Made by a program: the position numbers and the translations under genes
Assembly: GCF_030816915.1 (NCBI RefSeq)
Contig: NZ_JAUSYN010000002.1
Span: 7,019,501-7,083,500 of the forward strand
DNA: 64,000 bases
Direction: 5' to 3'
Source of the DNA: Streptomyces sp. B3I8
GTDB taxonomy: Bacteria; Actinomycetota; Actinomycetes; Streptomycetales; Streptomycetaceae
Shown here: piece by piece, positions 36,515 to 44,399 of the stretch
How positions within the stretch are numbered: the first letter of the stretch is position 1
How the letters are laid out: each line of letters begins with the position of its first letter
Notes under the pieces: generated by a model
The model's database searches: none
What the model saw: the letters and a program-made list of their open reading frames with translations, nothing else
What the model was told of the DNA's origin: nothing

Positions 36515-38875
36515 TCAGTGCTGAAGATTGCCTCCGCGGGCCCGGCCCGGACGCACCACCCGCACACCGGGGAACGCCGCCCCCTGCCTGGGCGTTCCGC
36601 CCGGCCGGGGAACGGCGTGCGCCCCGGCGCGCGCGGACGGCCGTGCTCCCGGCGACACCAGGTCGACCTGGCTGAGCCAGGGCATGTCGTACAGACCCTC
36701 CGGCACCGGCCCGCCGTCCGGCCACGGTTCCAGAGTGAGGAACATGACCGTGGAGGACGCGAGGGCCGTCCAGTCGGTCAGCGCGGGGCAGCGCACCACC
36801 CGCAGCGCGCGCAGCCGGGGGCAGGCGTCCAGCGGGGGGAGCGCGGTGCGCGCGGGGTCGTCGGTGAGGACCAGCGTGCGCAGGCCGCGCATTCGCGGCA
36901 GCAGCTCGTCCAGGCCCTCCACCGTTCCCTCGCACCACAGTTCCGGGCCATCGGAACCGGCGTCGGCGAGCGCGCGCAGTTCCCCGGCGGAGCGGACGAC
37001 GGCGCGCCGCACCGGGGCGGGTCCCGCGGGCCGGGCCGTCGGCAGCCGGCGGAGCGGGCGGTGGCCCGCGGTCAGCAGGCCGCGCGGCTCCTTGCTGTTC
37101 CGTGCCGCCCGCACCTCCCGCAGCAGCTCCTCCAGCTCGGTGTACCCGGCGCGGGCCATGAGGCGCGCGGCGTCCGCGGGTTCGGCGCCGGCCAGATGGT
37201 GGGCCGCCAGGAAGGTGCGGACCGCGGGGTCGGAGAACGCGACCGTGTCGGGGCCGGGCTGGTAGAGCGTGCCCGTACGGTCCGCGAGGGCGGCCAGCAG
37301 CCGGTCGGGCGCCGGGGCGGCACCGGCCGCGCGGGTGCCGCGGTCGCGCAGCGCGTCCAGCGCCGTGCGCAGCGGGATGCGCGCGCCGTCCATGTCCAGG
37401 GTGGCCACGGCCAGGCTGCCGCAGGCCGTGCGCAGCACGCTGTCCGGCACCGCGGCCCCGTCCTCACGCACCGGGGGCACCCCGCCGGGTTCCGGCCGGG
37501 CGCGCCGCCACCCGGCGGAGATCCCGGCCCGCAGGAGCTGGTGTCGCGGGGGCGGACCCGGCAGGGCGTGTGCCCGGGAGGCCCGCCAGATCGCCGCGGT
37601 GGCGGCCGGGCGCCCCGCGACACCGGAGAGCACCGGGTCCTCGTCCAGCCGCCGCGTCAGTGCTTGCGACGCCCGCCGGTCGCCGCCGCCGGCCAGGGAC
37701 TCCAGCAGGGCCCGGACGCCCGCCGGGGCCAGGGCGCGCAGGCGGACGGTGCGGAACTCGGAGCCCAGCCGCTCCCAGGGCACGGTGGCCCCGTTGGTGG
37801 CGATGACGCACGGTGCCTGCGGGTGGGCGCGCAGCAGGCGCAGCAGGGACTCCCAGACGGCGGTGCGGTTGCGGGAGGGCACCGCGTCGAGGTCGTCGAC
37901 GGCGACGAAGGCGTGCCCGGCGCGCAGTTGACGGGCCGCCCAGCCGGCGGGCTCCCGGGCGGCGGCCCCCGGGGCGAGGGCGGGCACCAGCCCGTCCAGG
38001 TCCGGGAGCGCCCCCGAGCGGGCGGAGAGCACGAACGGGATCCGGCAGCCCCAGGGCGCCCGCTCGGAGCCGGCCGGGGTGTGCGGGACGGCGTCGAGCG
38101 CCCGCCCGGCCAGCCGGGCCAGTTCGGTGCTGTGTCCCGCTCCCAGGGGCCCGACCAGAAGCAGCCGCCGGCCCAGTTCGGGCAGCAGTTCGGCGGGTAC
38201 GGTCTCGTCCGCGCCGTCGTCGGCCACCAGGGTGCGGGGGACCCGGGGTGCGGGCACGGCCGGTGCCAGGTGTTTGCGGAACTCCTCGGTGAACACGTTG
38301 TCGTCCACCGCGAGTGCGCGGGGCGGCTCGCCCGCCGACCGGTCGGGCAGCGGCGGTGCCGTCGTACCACTCCTGACCGCCTCGTTCATGTGTGCGACGA
38401 TCGCCGTGAGGACCTCGTCCAGGGCTCCGCGGTACCGGGGTGCCTGCATGGTGAGCAGGGCCAGCCCCAGCGAGCGGTACTCCGGCGACTGCCCGGCCGT
38501 CAGGACGTCGGCCGCCGCGACCGGTTCCGGCAGCCGCTGCGGGATCGGCTCCCACAGCAGCGGCAGCGCCGTGCGGGGCGCGGTGCCGGTACGGGCCTGG
38601 CCCAGCGTCTGGCGGTGCGCGAGGACCGCCCAGTCCTGGTCGGCGGGGCCCTCGCTGAAATAGGAGGGACTGCACAGGGCCAGCACGACGTCGGCGGTGG
38701 CCACGCCGGGCGACTCGGCCGGCGCCGTGCGGCGCGCGTCCCGCGGGGGCGGCGCCGGGACACGGGTGAACTGCGGGCCCATGGACGCGTCCAGCCGTCT
38801 GCGCAGCTCGTACAGGAAACGGGCCACCCAGGCCTCGTCCCGACCACGCAAATAGCTGACGGCATAGCGGTACAC
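36515..38875 (-). CDS. TIR-STAND ATPase with leucine-rich-like C-terminus
   Basis: 786 residues. The TIR-like N-terminus VYRYAVSYLRGRDEAWV aligns without gaps to the start of FxsC, which is why GTG 38875 is chosen over GTG 38881 or 38884; a GGGGGAA site precedes all three. The position of the catalytic Glu is Asp81 (ADQDW). A NACHT/STAND-like ATPase follows: P-loop GPLGAGHST (242-250) has His248 instead of Lys, while AFVAVDDLDAV keeps the Walker B acidics. The C-terminal 150 residues (LRTLVLTDDPARTALPPLD, LRALRVVRCPALTDW) look like irregular leucine-rich repeats. Probably a sensor; nucleotide hydrolysis may be impaired. Confidence 0.8.
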   Translation of the reverse strand: MYRYAVSYLRGRDEAWVARFLYELRRRLDASMGPQFTRVPAPPPRDARRTAPAESPGVATADVVLALCSPSYFSEGPADQDWAVLAHRQTLGQARTGTAPRTALPLLWEPIPQRLPEPVAAADVLTAGQSPEYRSLGLALLTMQAPRYRGALDEVLTAIVAHMNEAVRSGTTAPPLPDRSAGEPPRALAVDDNVFTEEFRKHLAPAVPAPRVPRTLVADDGADETVPAELLPELGRRLLLVGPLGAGHSTELARLAGRALDAVPHTPAGSERAPWGCRIPFVLSARSGALPDLDGLVPALAPGAAAREPAGWAARQLRAGHAFVAVDDLDAVPSRNRTAVWESLLRLLRAHPQAPCVIATNGATVPWERLGSEFRTVRLRALAPAGVRALLESLAGGGDRRASQALTRRLDEDPVLSGVAGRPAATAAIWRASRAHALPGPPPRHQLLRAGISAGWRRARPEPGGVPPVREDGAAVPDSVLRTACGSLAVATLDMDGARIPLRTALDALRDRGTRAAGAAPAPDRLLAALADRTGTLYQPGPDTVAFSDPAVRTFLAAHHLAGAEPADAARLMARAGYTELEELLREVRAARNSKEPRGLLTAGHRPLRRLPTARPAGPAPVRRAVVRSAGELRALADAGSDGPELWCEGTVEGLDELLPRMRGLRTLVLTDDPARTALPPLDACPRLRALRVVRCPALTDWTALASSTVMFLTLEPWPDGGPVPEGLYDMPWLSQVDLVSPGARPSARAGAHAVPRPGGTPRQGAAFPGVRVVRPGRARGGNLQH

Positions 38876-38972
38876 GGACACCACTTCCCCCGTAGTTCGG
38901 CTTGCGCACCCGCTTCACGTACCAGTCTGGCACTGCGCCGGGCGACGGGCGTGGCAGAATCCGCCGCAGCAC

Positions 38973-38987
38973 CTGACGATCCGTCAG
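38973..38987. promoter_or_regulatory. palindrome in divergent gap before 39002 gene
   Basis: CTGACG and CGTCAG, exact inverted repeats separated by three bases, 15 bases upstream of the ATG at 39002. It is the only clear palindrome in the divergent region and could be an operator. If GTG 38951 is the true start, it would be inside the gene. Confidence 0.4.
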
Positions 38988-39001
38988 AACAGTTCGAAGA
39001 A

Positions 39002-40132
39002 ATGTACGGTGACATGCTCGATGTGTCCGAAGGGGCAGCGCCGCCCCTGGGGAAGAAACAGGAGAACCTTCTCGCCGCGATCCTGCGCGGGGTTCCGGTC
39101 CTGGGACACGACAACGAGGCCAGACCACTGGCCGAGGAGGAGGCCCGGCGCCTGCTGCGCGCCGCCCCCGCACCCGTCTTCCCCCCGTCGGCCGAGGAGA
39201 CCGCCGAGCTCAACCGGACCAGACCACGGGTGCTGCACGCGGTCGTCGGACCGGAGGCCCGGCGCACCGGCTACGTCCACGGGCTGCCCCGGCACGGGGT
39301 GCCGCCCCTGCTGCGGGCGGCGGGCGCGGCGGCACGTGCCCCGCTGGTCCTGCGGGTGGTCTACGGCGCCAGCACCCAGGTCCCGCTGCGGGCGCTGAGC
39401 TATGTCCTGCCGGCCGTCCGGATGGCCGCCCGGCTGGCCGGGAGCGGCCATCGCGACTGCCACGTCCAGGTGGTCCTCGCCGGGCCGCTGGGCGGCCGGC
39501 TCAACGCGCTGGGCGAGGAGACCGTGGCCGAGCAGACCGAACTGCTCGCGCACTGCCTGCAACGGCTGCTGTCCTTCCTGGGGCCGGCCGCCCACAGCGT
39601 GTACCGCGCCTCCGCGCCGCCGCGGGTGCTGGGCGCGCTGACCGACCTCGTGGCCGCGCTGCCGCCCGACCGGCGCGCGCGGATCCTTCGCAGACTGGAG
39701 GGCAAGGGCGGCGCCCGCCACGAGGAGCAGACCCTGCTGTACGCGGCGGCGCACGTCCTGGTGCACGACCGCGCACACGACCGGACGCACGTGCCGCTCA
39801 CCCTGCGGCACGGCACCCCGGCCCCCGCCGATCCGGCGGTGATCGACGTCGGCAGTCTCCAGGAACGCCACTTCCACGACGTACGCCGCTGGTTCGCGCG
39901 GGCCACCGGCGCGGACGACCCGGGTGCCCTGATCCTCACCCGCCACTCCGTGCCCCCGTACACCATGGCCCGGGGCGGCGACCTCGCCCTGCGCGACTTC
40001 CTCGACGGTCGGCACCACGAGGACGACCCCCTCGCCGCGGCGGCCCGCCACGATCTGCGCCACCTGTGGGACCTGCTCCCCCCGGGCCCCCTGCGCCAAC
40101 TCCTCGACGCTCCCGTGGGCGCCGCCCGCTGA
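39002..40132 (+). CDS. unknown protein linked to the conflict-system island
   Basis: 376 residues from ATG 39002; GTG 38951 is an in-frame alternative, neither with a strong ribosome site. No membrane segment or signal. Segments worth noting are HAVVGPEARRTGYVHGLPRHG, VLRVVYGASTQVPLRALSYVL, HVQVVLAGPLGGRLNALGEE and ALILTRHSVPPYTMARGGDL. The alternating alpha/beta pattern with an HGLP-like turn recalls nucleotide-binding folds but I do not recognise a family. It is divergent from the TIR-STAND gene, sharing a short control region, so it may belong to the same system. Confidence 0.65.
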   Translation: MYGDMLDVSEGAAPPLGKKQENLLAAILRGVPVLGHDNEARPLAEEEARRLLRAAPAPVFPPSAEETAELNRTRPRVLHAVVGPEARRTGYVHGLPRHGVPPLLRAAGAAARAPLVLRVVYGASTQVPLRALSYVLPAVRMAARLAGSGHRDCHVQVVLAGPLGGRLNALGEETVAEQTELLAHCLQRLLSFLGPAAHSVYRASAPPRVLGALTDLVAALPPDRRARILRRLEGKGGARHEEQTLLYAAAHVLVHDRAHDRTHVPLTLRHGTPAPADPAVIDVGSLQERHFHDVRRWFARATGADDPGALILTRHSVPPYTMARGGDLALRDFLDGRHHEDDPLAAAARHDLRHLWDLLPPGPLRQLLDAPVGAAR

Positions 40133-40285
40133 CCCGGCCCCCGGTGCGGCAAGCCCCCACCGGGGCACTCACCAGGGCACTCACGGGGGCACCTCCGGGA
40201 ATGGAACGCCCGTCCCGGGGCAGTCGGCCCGGCAACGCGGCCGCACCCGGCCGCGCCCAGGAACCGACACCCCACGGAGGTCACG

Positions 40286-40633
40286 GTGACAGAAGGCATG
40301 TGGCGCTACGCCCCGACGGCCGGACACACCCCGGACGACGATCTGACCGGCTACCGGGTCGAGGCGGCCGACGGCCACATCGGCAAGGTCGACAAGCACT
40401 CGGCCGACGTCGACTCGCAGTACCTCGTGGTCGACACCGGCGTCTGGATCCTCGGCAAGAAGGTGCTGCTGCCCGCGGGCGTGGTCACCGGCATCGACAA
40501 CGAGGACCGCACCGTGCACGTCGCCCGCACCAAGGAGCAGATCAAGGCCGCCCCCGAGTTCGACGAGGACAAGCACCTGGGCGACCCCCGCTACCGCGAC
40601 CAGCTCGGCGGCCACTACGGCTCCGGTCACTGA
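40286..40633 (+). CDS. PRC-barrel domain protein
   Basis: 115-residue soluble protein. LTGYRVEAADGHIGKVDKHS and WILGKKVLLPAGVVTGID are the two halves of a PRC-barrel; a charged tail (APEFDEDKHLGDPRYRDQLG) is typical of the stand-alone actinobacterial form. GTG 40286 follows CACGGAGG with ideal spacing. Such proteins are often stress-related; no partner is visible. The 150 bases upstream contain only a short direct repeat (GGGCACTCAC twice). Confidence 0.85.
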   Translation: MTEGMWRYAPTAGHTPDDDLTGYRVEAADGHIGKVDKHSADVDSQYLVVDTGVWILGKKVLLPAGVVTGIDNEDRTVHVARTKEQIKAAPEFDEDKHLGDPRYRDQLGGHYGSGH

Positions 40634-40712
40634 GCGGGGGTCCGCCGTGCCCGGGCCGGCGGAACCCCCGGGCACGGCCGACAGGACACCCGGGGAGAGC
40701 GGAGGGAGACTG

Positions 40713-41264
40713 GTGCGCATGGGCACCACCGCACTCGTCGTCATCGACATGATCAACACCTACGATCACGACGACGCCGACCTGCTCCTGCCGTCGGTGA
40801 AGACGGTCGTGCCGGCCGTCGCGGGACTGCTCGACCGGGCGCGCGAGCACGGCGCACCCGTCATCTACGTCAACGACAACTTCGGCGAGTGGCGCTCGCA
40901 CCACGGCGAACTGCTCGACAGGGCGCTGGCCGGACCGCACGCCGACCTCGTGAAGCCCGTACGGCCCGACGACGCGTCGCTCTTCGTGGTCAAGGCCCGC
41001 CACTCGATCTTCTTCGAGACCCCGCTCGGCTACCTCCTCGGCCAGCAGGGCATCGACCGGCTCGTCCTGTGCGGCCAGGTCACCGAGCAGTGCGTGCTGT
41101 ACTCGGCGCTGGACGCGCACATCCGCCACCTGGACGTGGTCGTGCCGCGCGACGCCGTCGCCCACATCCACGAGGACCTGGCGCGGGCCGCGCTGCGGAT
41201 GATGGAACGGAACATGGGCGCGGAGGTGTGCGAGAGCGCGGACCTGTGGACGGACCGGGCCTGA
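40713..41264 (+). CDS. isochorismatase-family cysteine hydrolase
   Basis: 183 residues. The Asp-Lys-Cys triad is Asp12 (VVIDMIN), Lys94 (VVKARHS) and Cys127 (GQVTEQCVLYS), as in nicotinamidase-like amidohydrolases. GTG 40713 is favoured over ATG 40719 by the spacing to GGAGGGAG at 40701-40708. Substrate could be an amide such as a carbamoyl compound; not predictable. A nicotinamidase-type reaction next to NAD-consuming TIR genes would be attractive but the motif evidence is not specific. Confidence 0.87.
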   Translation: MRMGTTALVVIDMINTYDHDDADLLLPSVKTVVPAVAGLLDRAREHGAPVIYVNDNFGEWRSHHGELLDRALAGPHADLVKPVRPDDASLFVVKARHSIFFETPLGYLLGQQGIDRLVLCGQVTEQCVLYSALDAHIRHLDVVVPRDAVAHIHEDLARAALRMMERNMGAEVCESADLWTDRA

Positions 41265-41287
41265 CGCGCGGGCACGCGCCCGGCCGA

Positions 41288-41322
41288 CGCGGCCCCGAGC
41301 CCGGGAAGGGCACGGGGCCGCG
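41288..41322. terminator. hairpin between convergent hydrolase and mannosidase genes
   Basis: Perfect 10-base arms 41288-41297 and 41313-41322 with a 15-base loop between the two convergent stops. Confidence 0.6.
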
Positions 41323-41339
41323 CGGCGGGCCGCGCCGTG

Positions 41340-44300
41340 CTACGCCCGCTTCAGCCGCAGCGTCACCAGCTCGAACGGGCCCAGCGGCAGGACGAGCCGG
41401 CCGTCCTCCGAGCGGGGCGCCGGCGCGTCCGGCAGCGCGCGCTCCAGCAGGTCGGTGACCGTCACCGACGCCACGTCGAAGTCCGGCGTGAGCGTCGCCG
41501 TGGAGCGGCCACCGTTGGCCTCGTGGAAGCGGACCACCACATCACCGCTGCCGTCGTCGGCCAGCTTGACCGCGGTGACGACCACCGCGTCCTCCGCGAC
41601 CGAGACCAGCGGCGCCACCGGACCCGCGCCCGTCACCCGCCGCTCCGGCAGATTGACCCGCCAGCCCTCGCGCACCGCGTCCCCGATCTCCGCACCCGGC
41701 ACCAGCGCGTGCCGGAAGCGGTGCACGCCCTGGTCGGTCTCCGGGTCGGGGAAGCGCGGGGCGCGCAGCAGCGACACCCGCACCGTGGTGGTGGCACCCC
41801 GCCCGCCGCCCTGCCGCACGGCACGGGTCACGTCGTGGCCGTACGTGGAGTCGGTGACGACCGCCACGCCCCACCCCGGCTCCGCCACGTGCACGAACCG
41901 GTGGTTGCACGCCTCGAACTTGGCCGCCTCCCAGCTCGTGTTGGTGTGCGTCGGCCGGTGGAAGTGCCCGAACTGCGTCTCGGACGCGTACCGTTCGGCG
42001 TGCACGTCGAGCGGGAAGGCCAGCTTGAGGAACTTCTCCGTCTCGTGCCAGTCCACCTCCGTGTCCACCACGAGGCGCCGCTCGCCCGGCGCCAGCGACA
42101 GCACCTGGACGACCCGGGAACCGCCGAAAGACCGCACGATGCGCACGGACGCCCCGTCCTCGCCCGCGCTCACCTCTTCCACGTCGGTCAGCTCGGTCAC
42201 CGTGTTGCGGTAGAACTCGTCCACGTCCCACGCGTCCCACTGGTTCGGGAAGTCGGGATGCAGCTGCAGCAGGTTGGCCGGCCGGCCCGGGGCGACGGTC
42301 TCCCGGCCGGAGCCCAGGTCGTACACCGAGGGCACGAGACCCCGGGCGTCCACCTCGATCCGCAGCAGCCCGTTGTCCAGCACGAACCCGCCCCCGTCAC
42401 GCGGCTGAAGCGCCGTGCTCCCGTCGACGGCCACCGGCCCGGCGCCGCCCGCCGGGATGCCGCGCCGGGCATGCGGGGCCGCGTTGAACACCAGCTCCGC
42501 GTCACCGCTCCCGGCCAGCGCGTCCTGCGCCGCCGTGATGATCGCGGTCAGCTCGCGCTCCAGCCGCTCGTACGTGGCCCGCGCCTCGCGGTGCACCCAG
42601 GCGATGGACGAGCCGGGCAGGATGTCGTGGAACTGGTGCAGCAGCACCGTCTTCCAGATCCGGTCCAACTCCTCGTACGGGTACGCGAAGTCGGTCCGCA
42701 CGGCGGCCGTCGCCGCCCACAGCTCGGCCTCGCGCAGCAGGTGCTCGCTGCGCCGGTTGCCCTGCTTGGTGCGCGCCTGGCTGGTGAGCGTCGCCCGGTG
42801 CAGCTCCAGGTACAACTCACCCACCCACACCGGCGGTTCGGGGTACTCGGCCTCCGCCTTGCGGAAGAACGCCTCCGGCGTCTCCCAGGTGACGGTCGCC
42901 GAACCCTCCAGGTCCCGCATCCGGGCCGCCTTGGCGACCATCTCGCGGGTGGTGCCGCCGCCCCCGTCGCCCCAGCCGGTCGGGGCCAGCGAGTGCCGGG
43001 CGACCCCCTTGTCCTTGAAGTTGCGGGCCGCGTGCGCGATCTCCCGGCCCTGCATCGAGCAGTTGTAGGTGTCGACGGGCGGGAAGTGCGTGAAGATCCG
43101 CGTGCCGTCGATGCCCTCCCACTGGAAGGTGTGGTGGGGGAACTTGTTCGTCTGCGACCACGAGATCTTCTGCGTCAGCAGCCACTTCGAACCGGCCGCC
43201 TTGATGATCTGCGGCAGCCCCGCGGCGAAGCCGAAGGTGTCCGGCAGCCACGCCTCCTCGTTCTCGATGCCGAACTCGTCGAGGAAGAACCGCTTGCCGT
43301 GCACGAACTGCCGGGCCATCGCCTCCGAACCGGGCATGTTGGTGTCCGACTCCACCCACATCCCGCCGGCCGGCACGAACCGCCCGTCCGCCACCGCCTT
43401 CTTCACCCGCGCCCACACCTCGGGCCGGTGCTCCTTCACCCACGCCCACTGCTGCGCCTGCGACATCGCGAAGACGAAGTCCGGCTCCTCGTCGAGCAGC
43501 GAGGTCATGTTGGCGGTGGTACGGGCCACCTTGCGCACCGTCTCCCGCAGCGGCCACAGCCACGCCGAGTCGATGTGCGCGTGGCCGACCGCGCTGATCC
43601 GGTGCGCGGAGGGTACGGCGGGGGAGGAGAGCACCTCGGTGAGCCGTTCCCGGGCCCGCCCGGCCGTGCCGTTCACGTCCTGGAGGTCGACGGCGTCCAG
43701 GGCCCGTTCGACCGCGCGCAGGAGGTCCCACCGGCGGGCGGACTCCACCGGCAGCTCGGCCATCAGCTCGCCGAGCACCTCCAGGTCGAGCACGAGCTGC
43801 CACACCGTCTCGTCGAAGACGGCGAGGTCCATCCGGGTCAGCGTGTACTGCGGCTCGCTGCCCGCCGTCTCCTTGTCGCCGAGCCGGGTGGGCAGGAAGG
43901 GGTGGTAGTCGAGGATGACGGGGTTGGAGGCGGCCTCGACGTGCAGGCGCACCTCCTCGCCGCCGGCGACGGGCGCGCCGATCCGCACCCACTGGTTGCG
44001 CGGGTTGAGGCCCTTCACCGGGGTGCCGTCGGGCCGGTACACGAGGCCCTCGCACTGGAAGCCGGGCATGTTCTCGTCGAAGCCGAGGTCGAGCAGGGCC
44101 TCCACGGTCCGCCCGGCCCACGCCTCGGGCACGGTCCCGGTCACCCGGAACCAGCTCGTGCCCCAGGGCGCTCCCCACCGGGCGCCCACCTCGATGGGCG
44201 CGGGCTCGGCCGCGAGCCCCTCCGCCACCGGGACGGGCTCGCCGGGCGCGTGCCACACCGCCACTTCCAGCGGTACCGACTCGGGGTACACGGCGGGACG

Positions 44301-44360
44301 GATGCGTTCCTCGAGGACGCGCTTGAGGCGGGCTTCCACGAGGCTGCGGTCGTCATGCAT
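41340..44360 (-). CDS. GH38 alpha-mannosidase
   Basis: 1006-residue exo-alpha-mannosidase. The Zn-binding AVGHAHIDSAWLWPLRE (His-x-His and Asp) and the nucleophile region WVESDTNMPGSEA identify family GH38; later metal ligand and substrate motifs include FGFAAGLPQI and FHDILPGSSIAW. No signal peptide, so it acts in the cytoplasm on imported oligomannose. ATG 44360 has GGAGAACG upstream. Last gene of the N-glycan operon, 39 bases after the GH85 stop. The order of enzymes suggests that the high-mannose chain released outside is imported and trimmed here. Confidence 0.92.
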   Translation of the reverse strand: MHDDRSLVEARLKRVLEERIRPAVYPESVPLEVAVWHAPGEPVPVAEGLAAEPAPIEVGARWGAPWGTSWFRVTGTVPEAWAGRTVEALLDLGFDENMPGFQCEGLVYRPDGTPVKGLNPRNQWVRIGAPVAGGEEVRLHVEAASNPVILDYHPFLPTRLGDKETAGSEPQYTLTRMDLAVFDETVWQLVLDLEVLGELMAELPVESARRWDLLRAVERALDAVDLQDVNGTAGRARERLTEVLSSPAVPSAHRISAVGHAHIDSAWLWPLRETVRKVARTTANMTSLLDEEPDFVFAMSQAQQWAWVKEHRPEVWARVKKAVADGRFVPAGGMWVESDTNMPGSEAMARQFVHGKRFFLDEFGIENEEAWLPDTFGFAAGLPQIIKAAGSKWLLTQKISWSQTNKFPHHTFQWEGIDGTRIFTHFPPVDTYNCSMQGREIAHAARNFKDKGVARHSLAPTGWGDGGGGTTREMVAKAARMRDLEGSATVTWETPEAFFRKAEAEYPEPPVWVGELYLELHRATLTSQARTKQGNRRSEHLLREAELWAATAAVRTDFAYPYEELDRIWKTVLLHQFHDILPGSSIAWVHREARATYERLERELTAIITAAQDALAGSGDAELVFNAAPHARRGIPAGGAGPVAVDGSTALQPRDGGGFVLDNGLLRIEVDARGLVPSVYDLGSGRETVAPGRPANLLQLHPDFPNQWDAWDVDEFYRNTVTELTDVEEVSAGEDGASVRIVRSFGGSRVVQVLSLAPGERRLVVDTEVDWHETEKFLKLAFPLDVHAERYASETQFGHFHRPTHTNTSWEAAKFEACNHRFVHVAEPGWGVAVVTDSTYGHDVTRAVRQGGGRGATTTVRVSLLRAPRFPDPETDQGVHRFRHALVPGAEIGDAVREGWRVNLPERRVTGAGPVAPLVSVAEDAVVVTAVKLADDGSGDVVVRFHEANGGRSTATLTPDFDVASVTVTDLLERALPDAPAPRSEDGRLVLPLGPFELVTLRLKRA

Positions 44361-44399
44361 GCGTGTCGTTCTCCATGGGTCTGGACAGAAGTGTGCGGG

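Noticed and set aside
36479..39001. Upstream extension of the 39002 gene frame through the TIR-STAND gene
   Set aside because: The frame is open only as antisense of a well-supported gene; the sequence before 38951 is low complexity.
40713..41264. Nicotinamidase linked to NAD turnover by the TIR genes
   Set aside because: The Asp-Lys-Cys triad is shared by all isochorismatase-like hydrolases; nothing specific for nicotinamide and the gene is outside the operons.
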